A stretch of DNA of 64,000 bases from Deinococcus rubellus (GCF_025244745.1 NZ_CP104213.1:2804501-2868500), one strand, 5' to 3'. Counted from the stretch's first letter, positions 1 to 11,843 are shown. The notes: generated from the sequence alone by a model not told the origin. Numbers and translations are program-made.

Positions 1-1046
1 ACGCCCGGATGTGGCTGCGCGAGTACCACTTCGACGGCCTGCGGCTCGACGCCACCCAGAGCATGCCCGACGACTCCGAGATTCACATTCTGCAAGAACT
101 CGCCTCGGAGGTTCACGAACTCGGCGGCAATCACCTGATGCTGGCCGAGGACTACCGCAACCTGCCGATGCTGGTGACCGACTACCACCTCGACGGTATC
201 TGGGTGGACGACTTCCACCACGAGGTGCGGGTGACGCTGACCGGCGACCAGGACGGCTACTACATGGCGTTTGCGGGCGGGGCGGCGGCGCTCGCCAACG
301 TCATCAATCGGGGCTGGACCTATGAGGGTCAGACCTGGCCGATGGAAGACCACGCCTTGCCCGGCAACCTGCGCGGCCAGCGTGCCGACGCCCTGGAATC
401 GCCCAGTTTCGTCTATTTCATTCAGAACCACGACCAGATCGGCAACCGCGCCCAGGGCGACCGGATGACCGACGTGCAGCGTGTCTCATCCGCCGCTTTC
501 CGGGGAGCCAGCACCTTGCTGCTCGCGCTGCCGACGACGCCGCTGATCTTCCAGGGCCAGGAATGGGCCGCCAGCACGCCGTTTCCTTTCTTTTCGAACC
601 ACCACGGCGAACTCGGCGCAATGGTCAGCGAGGGCCGCAAGAAGGAGTTCGGACATTTCGAGGGCTTTACCGGTGAAGTGCTCGACCCGCAGGCCCGCGC
701 CACCTTCGAGCGGGCCAAGCTCGACTGGGCCGAGCGGCAGCAGGGCGAACACGCCCAGACCCTCAAGCTGTATCAGGACCTGCTCTCTCTTCGCCGCACC
801 GACCCGGTGCTGAGTGGGCGTACCCGGCAGGTTCTGGCGGCGGGGCACCTTGAAGACGTGCTGTGGGTGCGCTGGAAGACCGAAACAGGCGAGCGGGCGC
901 TGCTGTGGAACACCGGCAAGGCAGAAGCTGATCTCGCGCACCTCGGGTTGCCCTTCGAGTTACCCTCCAGGCTGGTCTTTCACAGTGAGAGTAGCCGCAC
1001 ACCCACGCTGGGAGCTGGTGAAGCCGCCTTGCTGGGCGACGGATGA
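1..1046 (+). CDS. treZ: Malto-oligosyltrehalose trehalohydrolase, C-terminal part (5' end outside window)
   Basis: TreZ cleaves trehalose from the end of maltooligosyl trehalose made by TreY, in the cytoplasm. The reading frame is open to the window edge, so the N-terminus is missing. Visible GH13 motifs are [10 protein letters not shown], which contains the nucleophile Asp, LAEDYRN with the acid/base Glu, and [11 protein letters not shown] with the transition-state Asp. A beta-sandwich-like C-terminus follows. The stop overlaps the treY start as ATGA, so the two genes are translationally coupled. Family assignment is firm because of these motifs and the treY partner. Confidence 0.93.
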   Translation, partial: ARMWLREYHFDGLRLDATQSMPDDSEIHILQELASEVHELGGNHLMLAEDYRNLPMLVTDYHLDGIWVDDFHHEVRVTLTGDQDGYYMAFAGGAAALANVINRGWTYEGQTWPMEDHALPGNLRGQRADALESPSFVYFIQNHDQIGNRAQGDRMTDVQRVSSAAFRGASTLLLALPTTPLIFQGQEWAASTPFPFFSNHHGELGAMVSEGRKKEFGHFEGFTGEVLDPQARATFERAKLDWAERQQGEHAQTLKLYQDLLSLRRTDPVLSGRTRQVLAAGHLEDVLWVRWKTETGERALLWNTGKAEADLAHLGLPFELPSRLVFHSESSRTPTLGAGEAALLGDG

Positions 1047-3928
1047 CGGCGGCGGTTCAGGAGGCCCAGCCATCACCAGAGGCCCCATCTTCGCCGCAGA
1101 CCGCGCAGATTCCGCGCGCCACCTACCGCCTGCAACTGCATGGCCCCATCGAGCAGCCAGGCGGCCACCCTGGCCGCTTCGACTTCCGCGACGCGGCCAG
1201 GGTGGTGCCCTACCTGGCCCGGCTGGGCATCAGCACACTCTACCTCTCCCCCATCTGGCAGGCCACGCCGGGCAGCTCGCACGGCTACGACGCCACCGAC
1301 CACAGCCGGGTCTCGGACGAACTCGGCGGCGAGAAGGGACTGAGAAAGCTGTGGCAGGTCGCTCAGACACACGGCATGACCATCATCGCCGACTTCGTGC
1401 CCAACCACATGGGCATTGCGGGCGGCCACAACCCCTACTGGGAAGATGTGCTCAGGCACGGGCTGGCCAGCCGCTACGCCCACTTCTTCGACATCGCCTG
1501 GGAGCCGCTCAAGCGCGCACTCAGCGGCAAGGTGCTGTTGCCGGTGCTGGGCGACCAGTACGGGCGGGTACTGGAGCGCGGCGAGTTGCAGGTGGTCCGG
1601 CACGGCGGCGAACTCGGCCTCGATTACTTCGGGCGCACCTTCCCGCTCTCACCGCGCCAGACCGCCCCGATTCTGGAACGGACCTGGGCACTCTGCGATT
1701 TGCCTGAGGGCAATGAGGCCCGCTCGGATCTGGCCTCATTGGCCTTGCAGGCGACCAACCTGCCGCGCAGCAGCGCCGATCTCAGTGACGCCGAGCGCGA
1801 GAGCCGGGCGCGCGAGAGTGCGGTCATCGAGCGCAGACTCCTGGCGCTGGCCGAGGTGGGAGCCATCGAGACCGCGCTGGGCCGCGCCCTAGCCGAACTC
1901 AACGCCGACCTGCCGCGTCTCGACACGCTAATTCAGGAGCAGAACTACCGTCTGAGCTACTGGAAAGTGGCCTCCGAGCAGATCAACTACCGCCGCTTCT
2001 TCGACATCAACGATCTGGCGGCGCTGCGCATCGAGGACCCCCGCGTGTTCGCGTGGGCACACTCCAAGCTGTTCGAGCTGATCAAGGAAGGCGTGATCGC
2101 CGGGGTGCGGCTCGACCATACCGACGGCCTCTACGACCCCGCCGGGTACTTCGAAACCTTACAGGAGCGGGCCGCCGGGGTGCTGGGCGTGCCGTATGTG
2201 CCGGGCGACAGACCGCTGTACGTGCTGGCCGAGAAGATTCTGGAACCCGGCGAGCGGCTGCCCAACTGGCCGATCTACGGCACCACCGGCTACGACTTTC
2301 TGGCGCAGCTCGGCGGCGTGTTCGTGGAGAGCGCCAACGAGGACGAGATCAGCGGCATCTACCGGCGCTTCACTGGCGACCGCAAGACCTACGGCCAGAT
2401 TCTGCACGACACCAAGGAACTCATTCAGCGGGTCAGCCTGGCCTCCGAGGTCAACGTGCTGGCCGAGCACCTGGAGCGGCTGGCCGAGGCCGATCTGAGG
2501 TGGCGCGACTTTACCCTGAGCAGTCTGCGCGAGGTGCTGCGCGAGGTGATCGCGGCCTTTCCGGTGTACCGCACCTACGTGCGCCTGGGCGGGCGCGAGA
2601 GCGGCGACGACGCCAAAATCAATCACGCCATCAAGGACGCCCGCAAGCTCAACCGCGACCTCGACGGCAGCCTGTTCGACTTTCTGAAGGCGGTGCTGAC
2701 TCTGGACGCGCCGGATCAGGCGACCCGCGAGCGCTACGCCGAATTCGCCTTCCGCTTTCAGCAGCTCACCGGCCCGGTGACAGCCAAGGGAGCCGAGGAC
2801 ACCGCCTTTTACCGCTACGGGCGGCTGCTGTGCCTCAACGAGGTCGGCGGGGACCCGGCCATCTTCGGCACACCGCCGCGCACCTTTCACGCCCAGGCCC
2901 GCGAGAGAAGCGAGAAGTGGCCGCACGCCATGCTGAGCACCAGCACCCACGACACCAAACGCGGCGAGGGCACCCGCGCCCGCATCGCGGTGCTGAGCGA
3001 GCTGCCGCAGACCTGGGCGGCCTACCTGAGCCACTGGAGCCGCCTGGCCCGCGCCCTTGAGCAGACCCTGCCGGACGGCGCAGGGCAGGCTCCTAGTAGC
3101 GGCGACCAGATCATGATGTTCCAGAACCTGCTGGGCATCTGGCCGCTGGACGGCCAGCAGGAGGGGCTGGCGGACCGCCTCAGCGCCGCCATGCTCAAGT
3201 CGGCCCGCGAGGCCAAGCTGCACACCTCCTGGGCCGCCCCCGACGGGGCGTATGAGGGGGCGCTCGACACGCTGATTCGCGGGCTGCTGGCCTCCGACGA
3301 GTTCACCGACAGTGTGCAGACCTTTCACGAGCAGATCAGCCCGCACGGCGCGCAAAACAGCCTCTCGGCGGCGCTCATCCGGCTGACTGCCCCCGGCGTG
3401 CCCGACATCTACCAGGGCAACGAGGGCTGGAATCAGTCGCTGGTTGATCCCGACAACCGCCGCCCGGTGGACTACGCCCGCCTGAGCAGCCTGCTGCGGC
3501 GCATCGAGGAGCGCCACGAGAAAGACCCGCTGGGGCTGGCCGGAGAACTGCTCAGGCGCTACCAGAGCGGCGGCGTCAAGCTGCTGACCACCTGGGCGGC
3601 GCTGCAAGCCCGCCGGAACAACCCGGCCCTGTTTGCCGAGGGCCACTACCAGGCGCTCAGCGGCGGCAAGCACATCCTGGCCTTCGCGCGCGAGTGGGAG
3701 GGCACGCTGGCCGTCACGGTGGCTCCGCGCCTGACCTGTACCCTCACCAAGGGCCAGCAGCCCTGGGCACTGGGCGAGGTCTGGGGCAGCCGCAGCCTGA
3801 GCTTGCCCAGCGGCAGTTACCGCAGCGCCGTCACGGGCGAGCGCTTCCGGGTCCGGGACGACAAGATCGCGCTCGCCAAGGTGCTGGAATTCTTCCCGGT
3901 GGCGCTGCTGCTCAGGGAACACAGATAA
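1043..3928 (+). CDS. treY: Maltooligosyl trehalose synthase
   Basis: TreY isomerises the terminal alpha-1,4 bond of malto-oligosaccharides to the alpha,alpha-1,1 bond, giving the substrate of TreZ. The protein has 961 residues, within the long end of the family. Motifs are [22 protein letters not shown] with the nucleophile, YVLAEKIL with the acid/base Glu, and [16 protein letters not shown]. The alpha-helical insert typical of TreY lies between the first two. The ATG overlaps the treZ stop by 4 nt. Together with treS on the opposite strand, the locus encodes two independent trehalose routes. Confidence 0.95.
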   Translation: MTAAVQEAQPSPEAPSSPQTAQIPRATYRLQLHGPIEQPGGHPGRFDFRDAARVVPYLARLGISTLYLSPIWQATPGSSHGYDATDHSRVSDELGGEKGLRKLWQVAQTHGMTIIADFVPNHMGIAGGHNPYWEDVLRHGLASRYAHFFDIAWEPLKRALSGKVLLPVLGDQYGRVLERGELQVVRHGGELGLDYFGRTFPLSPRQTAPILERTWALCDLPEGNEARSDLASLALQATNLPRSSADLSDAERESRARESAVIERRLLALAEVGAIETALGRALAELNADLPRLDTLIQEQNYRLSYWKVASEQINYRRFFDINDLAALRIEDPRVFAWAHSKLFELIKEGVIAGVRLDHTDGLYDPAGYFETLQERAAGVLGVPYVPGDRPLYVLAEKILEPGERLPNWPIYGTTGYDFLAQLGGVFVESANEDEISGIYRRFTGDRKTYGQILHDTKELIQRVSLASEVNVLAEHLERLAEADLRWRDFTLSSLREVLREVIAAFPVYRTYVRLGGRESGDDAKINHAIKDARKLNRDLDGSLFDFLKAVLTLDAPDQATRERYAEFAFRFQQLTGPVTAKGAEDTAFYRYGRLLCLNEVGGDPAIFGTPPRTFHAQARERSEKWPHAMLSTSTHDTKRGEGTRARIAVLSELPQTWAAYLSHWSRLARALEQTLPDGAGQAPSSGDQIMMFQNLLGIWPLDGQQEGLADRLSAAMLKSAREAKLHTSWAAPDGAYEGALDTLIRGLLASDEFTDSVQTFHEQISPHGAQNSLSAALIRLTAPGVPDIYQGNEGWNQSLVDPDNRRPVDYARLSSLLRRIEERHEKDPLGLAGELLRRYQSGGVKLLTTWAALQARRNNPALFAEGHYQALSGGKHILAFAREWEGTLAVTVAPRLTCTLTKGQQPWALGEVWGSRSLSLPSGSYRSAVTGERFRVRDDKIALAKVLEFFPVALLLREHR

Positions 3929-4026
3929 ACCCGTAGTTTAAGCGCCCACTCGCTTGAGAGGGCCGAGTTAAAGGATGGGTGAACATACCGCAGGACAAGT
4001 CGGGAACCCCTGTCAGGTCGCCCGCG

Positions 4027-4032
4027 TATCCT
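4027..4032 (+). promoter_or_regulatory. -10 element (TATCCT) for the Bax inhibitor-1 gene
   Basis: TATCCT lies 7 nt before the ATG at 4040. A start site at or next to the ATG would give a leaderless mRNA, the same arrangement as at many genes in this window. No convincing -35 hexamer is seen. Confidence 0.55.
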
Positions 4033-4039
4033 GTGGTGT

Positions 4040-4723
4040 ATGCAACTAACTGCGACCCGCACCGAATCGCTCGTGCGTTCGTTCATGAACCGCACGTACT
4101 CCTGGATGGCCGCCGGACTCGTCCTGACCGCCGCCATCGCCTACATTACCGCCTCGAATGAGAACCTGGCTTCCCAGGTCATGAGCATCCGCTTTCCGCT
4201 GCTGATCGTGCAGCTCGGTGTCGTTCTCGGGATGAGCTTTCTGCTGCCGCGCATCAGCAGCGCTGTGGCAGGCTTGTTGTTCATGGTCTACGCCGCCATC
4301 ACCGGGCTGACCTTCTCGGGCCTGCTGATGGTGTACTCCACCCAGGCGGTCTACTCGGCCTTCGGTACCGCCGCACTCACCTTCGGGGCCATGAGCGTGG
4401 TGGGCTACGTCATCAAGCGCGATCTGTCGGGCATGGGGCGCTTCTTTCTGTTCGCCCTGATCGGGCTGGTCGTCGCCATGTTCATCAATATCTGGGTCGG
4501 CGGCGCGGCGCTCAATCTCGGCATCAGCGTCATAGGCGTGCTGCTGTTCGCGGGCCTGACCGTCTACGACACCCAGATGCTGCGCAACATGGCGCTCAGC
4601 GGCGTCGAGGGCGACAACGCCGAGAAGGGCGCGATCTACGGTGCGCTCTCCCTCTACCTGAACTTCATCAATATGTTCCTGTTTTTGCTGCGCATTTTCG
4701 GCGGCGGCGGCGGGCGCAGCTAA
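4040..4723 (+). CDS. Bax inhibitor-1 / YccA family membrane protein
   Basis: The 227-residue protein is almost entirely hydrophobic, with about seven predicted membrane segments starting near residue 17 and ending in a Gly-rich tail. The closing segment [11 protein letters not shown] followed by [15 protein letters not shown] is the BI-1 signature; the Asp in this region belongs to the pH-sensing pair of bacterial homologues. Homologues leak calcium or protect membrane-protein quality control (YccA with FtsH); the role here is not shown. The ATG is preceded by a -10 hexamer rather than a ribosome-binding site. It is monocistronic and ends at a shared terminator. Confidence 0.9.
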   Translation: MQLTATRTESLVRSFMNRTYSWMAAGLVLTAAIAYITASNENLASQVMSIRFPLLIVQLGVVLGMSFLLPRISSAVAGLLFMVYAAITGLTFSGLLMVYSTQAVYSAFGTAALTFGAMSVVGYVIKRDLSGMGRFFLFALIGLVVAMFINIWVGGAALNLGISVIGVLLFAGLTVYDTQMLRNMALSGVEGDNAEKGAIYGALSLYLNFINMFLFLLRIFGGGGGRS

Positions 4724-4745
4724 GCGGCGGAGAGATTCAATCCCA

Positions 4746-4780
4746 GGGAAGGGGCCAGTCAATATGACTGGCCCCTTCCC
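4746..4780. terminator. Bidirectional terminator between Bax inhibitor and treS
   Basis: A 15-bp perfect inverted repeat (GGGAAGGGGCCAGTC and its complement, arms 4746-4760 and 4766-4780) sits between the two convergent genes, with short T tracts beyond it. It would serve both strands. Confidence 0.85.
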
Positions 4781-4872
4781 TTATTCCCTGTGCTGTTTTC
4801 CCTGTGCTGCAACTTTCCGCCTTCAATGTCGTCGGTCGGAATTCGGCTCTCTCCAGCAGCAACAATCCAATC

Positions 4873-6561
<1,689 letters not shown>

Positions 6562-6568
6562 GGGCTGC

Positions 6569-6574
6569 ATTCTA
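6569..6574 (-). promoter_or_regulatory. treS: -10 element (TAGAAT) for treS
   Basis: TAGAAT on the minus strand lies 7 nt before the chosen treS ATG, implying leaderless transcription and deciding the start. Confidence 0.55.
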
Positions 6575-6686
6575 GGCAAAGGAAGATTGGAAGGTGCGGG
6601 GGTTTCTTAAGGACTCAGCTTTGGATGTCGCCAGCAAAACGCCCCAGCACCGGGCCAGGGCGTGAAGACCAGAGGCAAATGAGACG

Positions 6687-7127
6687 CTAGTTTTCGAGCA
6701 CCGCCTCATGTTCGATCTGCACATTACCTTTCATAATCTGGCTCAGCGGGCAAAGTTCGGCGGCCTTGGCAACCACCACTTCGAAGGCGACCTGGTCGAG
6801 ACCGTCCACCGCGCCGCGCACCATCAGCTTCATCTTGGTGATCTTGAAGCCTGCGCCCGCCGGTTCCATGACGCAGGTGGCGTCGGTGGCGAGCAGCCGG
6901 GCCGGGTGACCGTCGGCAGCCAGCATGGCCGCGAGCTGCATGGTAAAGCAGCCGCTGTGGGCCGCCGCCAGCAGTTCCTCAGGGTTGGTGCCGGGGGCGT
7001 CCTCGAAGCGGGTCTTGAAGCTGTAGGCCTGCTCCTGCAACACGCCGCTGCCGGTGCTGAGGGTGCCCTTGCCGTCTTTGAGGTCCCCTGACCAGCGGGC
7101 ATTGGCCTTGCGTTCGATGTTTGCCAT
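6687..7127 (-). CDS. OsmC/Ohr family peroxiredoxin
   Basis: OsmC-family proteins are thiol peroxidases that reduce organic hydroperoxides. The chosen start (ATG at 7127, MANIERKA) gives 146 residues, the usual family length; upstream codons would add an atypical basic extension. The two redox cysteines are visible in AAHSGCFTM and in AAELCPLSQ. The LAAAHSGCF pattern favours the OsmC branch over Ohr. It is separated from treS by about 125 bp and read divergently from the SLH protein gene. Substrate preference cannot be read from the sequence. Confidence 0.9.
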   Translation of the reverse strand: MANIERKANARWSGDLKDGKGTLSTGSGVLQEQAYSFKTRFEDAPGTNPEELLAAAHSGCFTMQLAAMLAADGHPARLLATDATCVMEPAGAGFKITKMKLMVRGAVDGLDQVAFEVVVAKAAELCPLSQIMKGNVQIEHEAVLEN

Positions 7128-7439
7128 GCCTGCATGAAACGCCCTGGCCCACCGCACCAAATGAGAACGGCCTCTGGACACCTTCAGGAAACGCCCCGGG
7201 CGCAGCTCAGCCCGCGTGCGGAAGCTGCCGTTTCGTGGGCTTTCTGACAACCAGATGAGAAGGTTCTGCTATGCTGCCGTCTCATCCCTAGCTTGCCGTC
7301 GATGAAGACGTTGATGAAGACTCGGTTAGTCAAGTGTCACGCCTGGGCCGAAGTATGTGACACAATTGGCCGTAGATGTGAGCACAGTGGCAAACCCGTT
7401 TTGCTGATTCACGACCCTGACTCTCACCCTGGAGGAACT
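7128..7439. other. 312-bp divergent intergenic region with an inverted repeat
   Basis: This region separates osmC (leftward) from the SLH/collagen gene (rightward). It holds a possible TATGCT -10 near 7269-7274 and an inverted repeat GTGTCAC (7334-7340) / GTGACAC (7357-7363), with arms 23 bp apart centre to centre. If the -10 is real, the rightward mRNA has a long leader of about 160 nt. No gene is seen. Confidence 0.4.
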
Positions 7440-8663
7440 ATGAAGCACACCCTGATGAGCACCACCCTGACCCTGCTGATCGGCGGCAGTGCGCTCGCTG
7501 GCGGCGCTGGCCCGGCCCCCATCGTGACCCCGGCCAAGCCCATGCCGGTTGCCCCCGCTCCCAAGCCCATGCCCGCCATGCCCAAGCCCGCCATGGTCAT
7601 GCCGCCCTGCACTGAAGGCGGCTGGGCCAAGGAAGCCATCGATCTGGTCACGTCCAAGGGCCTGTTCATCGGCTACCCCGATGGCAGCTTCGACTGGTGC
7701 AACCCCATCACCCGTCAGGAAGTCGCCCAGGTGCTCGCCCGCCTGCTGGCCCAGATGCCTGCCAACACCTTCAATCCCGCCGACCTCGACGTGCTGCGTA
7801 AAGGCATGCAGGACGCGCTCGACGGCCTCAAGGCCCTCACCGCGCGGGTGGACGCCCAGGACAAGGCCATCGCCGACCTGCAAGCAGCCCTGAACAACAT
7901 GCCCGCACCGACTGCCGGTGCAGCAGGTCCGGCAGGTGAAACTGGCCCGGCGGGTGCCGACGGCGCAGCTGGTCCGGCAGGCGAAACTGGCCCGGCGGGT
8001 GCGGACGGCGCAGCTGGAGCGGACGGCGCAGCCGGGGCGGACGGTGCCCAAGGCCCGGCAGGTCCGGCAGGTGCGCAGGGTGAAGTCGGCCCGGCGGGTG
8101 CGGATGGGGCCGATGGAGCGGACGGTGCTGACGGAGCCGATGGTGCGGACGGCGCAGCCGGGGCGGACGGTGCCCAGGGTATCCAGGGCGTGCAGGGCGA
8201 GGTCGGACCGCAAGGCCCGGCGGGGCGCGACTTCGTGCCGCCCGCCGCACCCTTCCGCTACGGCAACTACATCGGTGCGTCGTACTACGGCGTGTTGCAA
8301 AACGCCGTCGGCACAATGGCCCGCGTGATGGTCGGAAACGACTCGCTGTTCGGTAACTTCGGCGTGCGCCTGACCGGCGACATCACCGTGAGCGGCAGCA
8401 CCCCCGGCAACAGTGTCTCGGGCATCCTGACCTACCGCGGCACCACCGGACGCTTCGACGGCATCCTGGGCGTGGGCGGCGGCTACAACCTCGAGCGCCC
8501 CTCGACGTTGACCAGCGCCACCTTCGGCGAACTGCTGATCGGCGTGGACTACCGCGTGCTCGATAGGGTCGCCCTGTTCGGCGAGGCCCGCCAGCACTAC
8601 TACTTCGACGGCACCAACGACAACATCAGCTCGGTGGCCGCTGGTCTGAAGTTCCGCTTCTAA
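7440..8663 (+). CDS. SLH-domain envelope protein with collagen-like stalk and C-terminal beta domain
   Basis: The start is the ATG at 7440 after GGAGG; it opens a clear signal peptide ([20 protein letters not shown]). In order there follow a Pro-rich linker (about 22-55), one SLH domain (about 57-107, with [18 protein letters not shown] and [14 protein letters not shown]), a short coiled coil, 35 uninterrupted Gly-X-X triplets, and a roughly 130-residue domain ending in KFRF. SLH domains tether Deinococcus outer-membrane proteins to the wall. A terminal Phe and amphipathic strands suggest a beta-barrel in the outer membrane; the collagen run suggests a trimer. The combination is inferred from the sequence, not from a named family. 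Confidence 0.8.
   Translation: MKHTLMSTTLTLLIGGSALAGGAGPAPIVTPAKPMPVAPAPKPMPAMPKPAMVMPPCTEGGWAKEAIDLVTSKGLFIGYPDGSFDWCNPITRQEVAQVLARLLAQMPANTFNPADLDVLRKGMQDALDGLKALTARVDAQDKAIADLQAALNNMPAPTAGAAGPAGETGPAGADGAAGPAGETGPAGADGAAGADGAAGADGAQGPAGPAGAQGEVGPAGADGADGADGADGADGADGAAGADGAQGIQGVQGEVGPQGPAGRDFVPPAAPFRYGNYIGASYYGVLQNAVGTMARVMVGNDSLFGNFGVRLTGDITVSGSTPGNSVSGILTYRGTTGRFDGILGVGGGYNLERPSTLTSATFGELLIGVDYRVLDRVALFGEARQHYYFDGTNDNISSVAAGLKFRF
7917..8231 (+). repeat. Collagen-like repeat, 35 Gly-X-X triplets
   Basis: In-frame 9-nt periodic DNA encoding [15 protein letters not shown] and similar triplets without interruption, including six consecutive GAD. Repeats of this kind expand and contract by slippage. 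Acidic triplets dominate, and there are almost no basic residues. Confidence 0.9.
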
Positions 8664-8679
8664 TCCACTGATTCCTCGC

Positions 8680-8709
8680 AAAAGCCCGGCCCAGTGCGGC
8701 CGGGCTTTT
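8680..8709 (+). terminator. Rho-independent terminator of the SLH/collagen gene
   Basis: GCCCGGCC (8684-8691), loop CAGTGC, GGCCGGGC (8698-8705), then TTTT, with an A tract on the 5' side. Confidence 0.85.
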
Positions 8710-8737
8710 GTGTTGGTCCTCTCCACTGCTTTGGCTC

Positions 8738-8743
8738 TACACT
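8738..8743 (+). promoter_or_regulatory. -10 element (TACACT) for the alpha/beta hydrolase gene
   Basis: TACACT lies 6 nt before the ATG at 8750 and decides that start over the upstream in-frame ATG at 8708, which lies inside the terminator. Confidence 0.55.
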
Positions 8744-8749
8744 GCACCC

Positions 8750-9622
8750 ATGTCACAACCCACCAGCGCCCAGCCCTGGACCTTCGATGTCGGCGGCCCC
8801 GCCCTGTACGGCCAGCACTTCGCGGCCCCCCACGAGCGGGGCGCAGTGCTGCTGACCCACGGGTACGCCGAACACCTGGGCCGCTACCGGCGGGTCATCC
8901 AGGGGCTGACGGAGATGGGGCTGAGCGTCTACAGCTACGACCAACGTGGACACGGCCAGTCGCCGGGCGCGCGGGCGGTGGTGGACGTGGACGTGCTGGT
9001 CGGCGATCATCTGCGGGCCAGGGAAGCGCTGCGCGGCCTGGGCGTGCCGCTGTTCGCCTTCGGGCACAGCATGGGCGGGCTGGTGACGGCGGCCTCGGTA
9101 TTGCGCGACCCGCGCGGCCTGGCGGGAGCCGTCCTGTCGAGTCCCCTCTTACTGGTCGGCGAGGGCGAGAGCGCCGCCCTCAAAGCGCTCAGCGGCGTGC
9201 TGGGACGATTCTTTCCCAGCCTGCCGGTCACGGCACTCGAGTCGGGCGGCCTGTCGCGCATCGCCGAGGAAGTCAGCGCCTACGACAGCGACCCGCAGGT
9301 CTACCGGGGTAAGGTTCCGGCCCTGACGGCGGCCAGCATGCTGCGGGTCAGCCGCCAGCTCACGGCCCAGTATCCCCAGTGGCGCTTGCCCACGCTGATC
9401 GTACACGGCAGCGAGGACAAGCTGGCCGACGTACGCGGCTCGCGGCGCTTCGCCGAGACCGCGGGAACGGCCCTCACCCCCCGGCCCGAAATCGAGTATC
9501 TGGAAATTGAGGGCGGCTATCACGAACTGTTCAACGACACCGTGCAGGCCGAGGTCACCGCCCGGTTGCTGGGCTGGCTGGAGAAGCAACTGAACTCCGA
9601 AGCGTCTGCGGCCCCGCTATGA
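8750..9622 (+). CDS. Alpha/beta hydrolase, monoacylglycerol lipase / lysophospholipase type
   Basis: The 290-residue protein has the hydrolase-4 pattern: VLLTHGYAEHLGRYRR, YDQRGHGQSPGAR, and the nucleophile elbow FGHSMGGLV. The acid is probably in VHGSEDKLADV and the catalytic His in EGGYHELFND. Such enzymes cleave fatty-acid monoesters; no signal peptide is seen, so a cytoplasmic site is likely. The start follows a TACACT -10. Its 3' end overlaps the convergent PhzF-like gene by 68 bp. Confidence 0.88.
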   Translation: MSQPTSAQPWTFDVGGPALYGQHFAAPHERGAVLLTHGYAEHLGRYRRVIQGLTEMGLSVYSYDQRGHGQSPGARAVVDVDVLVGDHLRAREALRGLGVPLFAFGHSMGGLVTAASVLRDPRGLAGAVLSSPLLLVGEGESAALKALSGVLGRFFPSLPVTALESGGLSRIAEEVSAYDSDPQVYRGKVPALTAASMLRVSRQLTAQYPQWRLPTLIVHGSEDKLADVRGSRRFAETAGTALTPRPEIEYLEIEGGYHELFNDTVQAEVTARLLGWLEKQLNSEASAAPL

Positions 9623-10433
9623 ATCCCCGCAGCGTCGTCACCGCCTGACCCAGCAGCTTGACCCGCTGGCCTTCCAGCCTCAGACGCAACTCGCCGCCGC
9701 GCGCCGACGCCTGATAGGCGCTCAGTTCGAGGCGACCCAGTTTGGCCGCCCAGAACGGCGCGAGGGCGCAGTGGGCCGATCCTGTGACCGGATCCTCAGG
9801 AATGCCGATATTGGGGAAAAACCCGCGCGACACCATGTCGTAGCCGTCGTCGCCCGCCGCCGTGACGATGACGCCGCGCACGCCCAGTGGCCCAAAACGG
9901 CCCAGATCGGGACTGAGGGCGCGCACTTGCGCGGCCGAGGCGAGTTCCACCAGATAATCCAGGCGGTTCTTGCCCACCCACAGCGGCGGTGCGCCGAGCA
10001 GTTCAGCCAGATCAAGGGGCGGCAGTGTTTCCTCAGCCACCTCGGCGGGAAAGTCCAGCTCTATCCAGTCGCCGATCTGACGGGCACTGAGGGCACCGCT
10101 GAGCGTCTGGAAGCGGGCCACCTCATGTGGAGCCAGCACTCCGCTTTCCCACAGCGCATGTGCGGCGGCCAGCGTTGCGTGCCCACACAGATCCACCTCG
10201 GTGGTGGGGGTCATCCACCGCAGTGAGAATCCGGTGTCCAGCGGCCAGACGAAGGCGGTCTCGGCGTGGTTGAGTTCACGGGCGACGAGCTGCATCCAAC
10301 CAGCTTCCGCAGGCGCAGTGAGCAGGCAGACGCCCGCCGGATTGCCCCGGAAAGCGCGCGACGTGAAGGCGTCTACCAAGACGACCGGCTGAGTGAAAGG
10401 GGACTGGGGCAGAGCAGACGGAGTAAGGGCCAT
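9555..10433 (-). CDS. PhzF family protein (phenazine biosynthesis-like isomerase fold)
   Basis: PhzF relatives share a diaminopimelate-epimerase fold and often catalyse isomerisations. Motifs: VDAFTSRAFRGNPAGVCLL near the N-terminus, ELNHAETAFVWPL with the conserved Glu, MTPTTEVDLCGHATLAAAH, and GIPEDPVTGSAHCALAPFW. At 292 residues it is normal in length. No phenazine genes are nearby, so a role in that pathway is not supported. The ATG follows a TAGGCT -10 by 6 nt, and the promoter is divergent from that of murD. The last 68 bp overlap the convergent hydrolase gene. Confidence 0.88.
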   Translation of the reverse strand: MALTPSALPQSPFTQPVVLVDAFTSRAFRGNPAGVCLLTAPAEAGWMQLVARELNHAETAFVWPLDTGFSLRWMTPTTEVDLCGHATLAAAHALWESGVLAPHEVARFQTLSGALSARQIGDWIELDFPAEVAEETLPPLDLAELLGAPPLWVGKNRLDYLVELASAAQVRALSPDLGRFGPLGVRGVIVTAAGDDGYDMVSRGFFPNIGIPEDPVTGSAHCALAPFWAAKLGRLELSAYQASARGGELRLRLEGQRVKLLGQAVTTLRGFIAGPQTLRSSVASPASPATGR

Positions 10434-10439
10434 GCCCGC

Positions 10440-10445
10440 AGCCTA
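10440..10445 (-). promoter_or_regulatory. -10 element (TAGGCT) for the PhzF-like gene
   Basis: TAGGCT on the minus strand, 6 nt from the ATG at 10433; back-to-back with the murD -10 at 10478. Confidence 0.5.
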
Positions 10446-10477
10446 CCGCCCGTCCCTGAGTCGCGGCCGCGCTGCGC

Positions 10478-10483
10478 TACGCT
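10478..10483 (+). promoter_or_regulatory. murD: -10 element (TACGCT) for murD
   Basis: TACGCT lies 7 nt before the GTG at 10491, supporting that GTG as a leaderless start. Confidence 0.5.
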
Positions 10484-10490
10484 GAACGGC

Positions 10491-11843
10491 GTGACACCAC
10501 CATCTGACATTTTTCCCGCCGCCGCGCCCCAGACGTTGATTTATGGTCTGGGACGCAGCGGACGCGGCGTACTGCGGTTTCTGGCCCGGGAGGGCGTGAC
10601 CGCCGACTGGTTCGATGCCCGGCCCAGCGCCGAGGACCTCGATCTGGCCGCCCAGTTCGGGTTCTCGCCCGCCGACCTTGAGCGCTCTTACCGCACGGTG
10701 ATTGCCGCGCCAGGTGTCCCCATTGACCACCCCGATCTGCTGCAACTGGGGCAGCGGGGAGCCGAGATCATCGGTGAGGCCGAGCTGGCCGCCCGCGCCC
10801 GGCCCACACTGCCGATGGTGGGCGTCACTGGCACGGCAGGCAAGGGCAGCACGACTGTCCTGATCGCGGCGCTGCTGCGCGCCTGCGGAGTGAACGCCCT
10901 AGAGGGCGGCAACATCGACCCGCCGCTGCTCGACATCATTGACGAGGCCGAAGTCGCCGTCGTGGAGCTGTCGAGTTTTCAGCTCGAACGGGTCACCAAG
11001 TTTGCGCCCGCCGTGGCCGTCATCACCAATCTGGCGGTGGACCACCTCGACCGGCACGGCAGCGTCGAGGCTTATCACGCCGCCAAGCGCAACATCACGC
11101 GGGCGCAGGATGAAAGCGATCTGCTGATCCTGCCGCTCGACCTGAGCATGCCGACGCGGGCGCAGGTGCAGCACTTCGACCCGGCGGTGCTGGCCCTCAG
11201 CGGCGGCGAGGTGGTGCTGAGGGCCAGCGACTTGCCGGAAGGCGTCCACCCGGCCAACGCGGCGGCGGCGCTGCTGGCGGCGGAAGGGATGCTCAATCGT
11301 CTCGGCAGGCCAGTAGACCCGGCCCGGCTCGGCGCTGGCCTGCTCGCCGCCCGCCCGGTCCAGGGCCGCTTCGAGACGGTGGCCCGCCTGAATAAGCTGA
11401 GATTCGTCAACGACTCGATTGCCACCCGCACGGTGGCGGTGGAGGCCGCCCTCCAGCAGGCCGCCGCGCCGATTGCCTGGCTGGTCGGCGGGCGTGACAA
11501 GGGCGCGGATCTGGGACCGCTGCGCCGCGCCGCCGAGGGCAAGGTCAAGCAGGTCATCGCCTTCGGTCAAGACGGCGAAGCACTGGCCCACCAACTGGGG
11601 CTGCCGTATCAGGTGGTGGCGTTCGGCGAACTGAGCGGCGAGGCCACCCTGAGGGAAGCGGTGCGGCTCGCCGCTGAATTCTTGACAGATGAAGAGGGAG
11701 AGGCAAGCGGCACGGTGCTGCTGGCCCCCATCGGCACCAGCTTCGATCTCTACCGCGATTACACCGAGCGCGGAGACGTCTTCACAGCGGCGGCCAGGGC
11801 CTGGGTCAGTGCTCAGGCCGCGCCTGCGGAGGTGCCGGTATGA
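10491..11843 (+). CDS. murD: UDP-N-acetylmuramoylalanine--D-glutamate ligase
   Basis: MurD adds D-Glu to UDP-MurNAc-L-Ala in the cytoplasm. The GTG at 10491 gives 450 residues, the usual length; the frame is open 225 bp further upstream, but that stretch covers the phzF start and has no MurD similarity. Visible: N-terminal Rossmann-like IYGLGRSGRGVLRFL, ATP loop GVTGTAGKGSTTVLI, VELSSFQLE, NLAVDHLDRHGS with the carbamylated-lysine region near AAKRNI, and C-terminal FVNDSIATRTVAVEAAL and VGGRDKG. The stop overlaps ftsW as ATGA. Confidence 0.93.
   Translation: MTPPSDIFPAAAPQTLIYGLGRSGRGVLRFLAREGVTADWFDARPSAEDLDLAAQFGFSPADLERSYRTVIAAPGVPIDHPDLLQLGQRGAEIIGEAELAARARPTLPMVGVTGTAGKGSTTVLIAALLRACGVNALEGGNIDPPLLDIIDEAEVAVVELSSFQLERVTKFAPAVAVITNLAVDHLDRHGSVEAYHAAKRNITRAQDESDLLILPLDLSMPTRAQVQHFDPAVLALSGGEVVLRASDLPEGVHPANAAAALLAAEGMLNRLGRPVDPARLGAGLLAARPVQGRFETVARLNKLRFVNDSIATRTVAVEAALQQAAAPIAWLVGGRDKGADLGPLRRAAEGKVKQVIAFGQDGEALAHQLGLPYQVVAFGELSGEATLREAVRLAAEFLTDEEGEASGTVLLAPIGTSFDLYRDYTERGDVFTAAARAWVSAQAAPAEVPV

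Noticed and set aside
2159..3922. Long minus-strand frame opposite treY (587 codons)
   Set aside because: It mirrors the third-position GC bias of treY, has no motifs or promoter, and lies entirely within a certain gene.
7917..8231. CRISPR-like regular repeats
   Set aside because: The 9-nt period is in frame and encodes Gly-X-X triplets; there are no spacers and no cas genes.
9555..10433. Phenazine biosynthesis gene
   Set aside because: The family match is to PhzF in the broad sense; no other phenazine genes are present.
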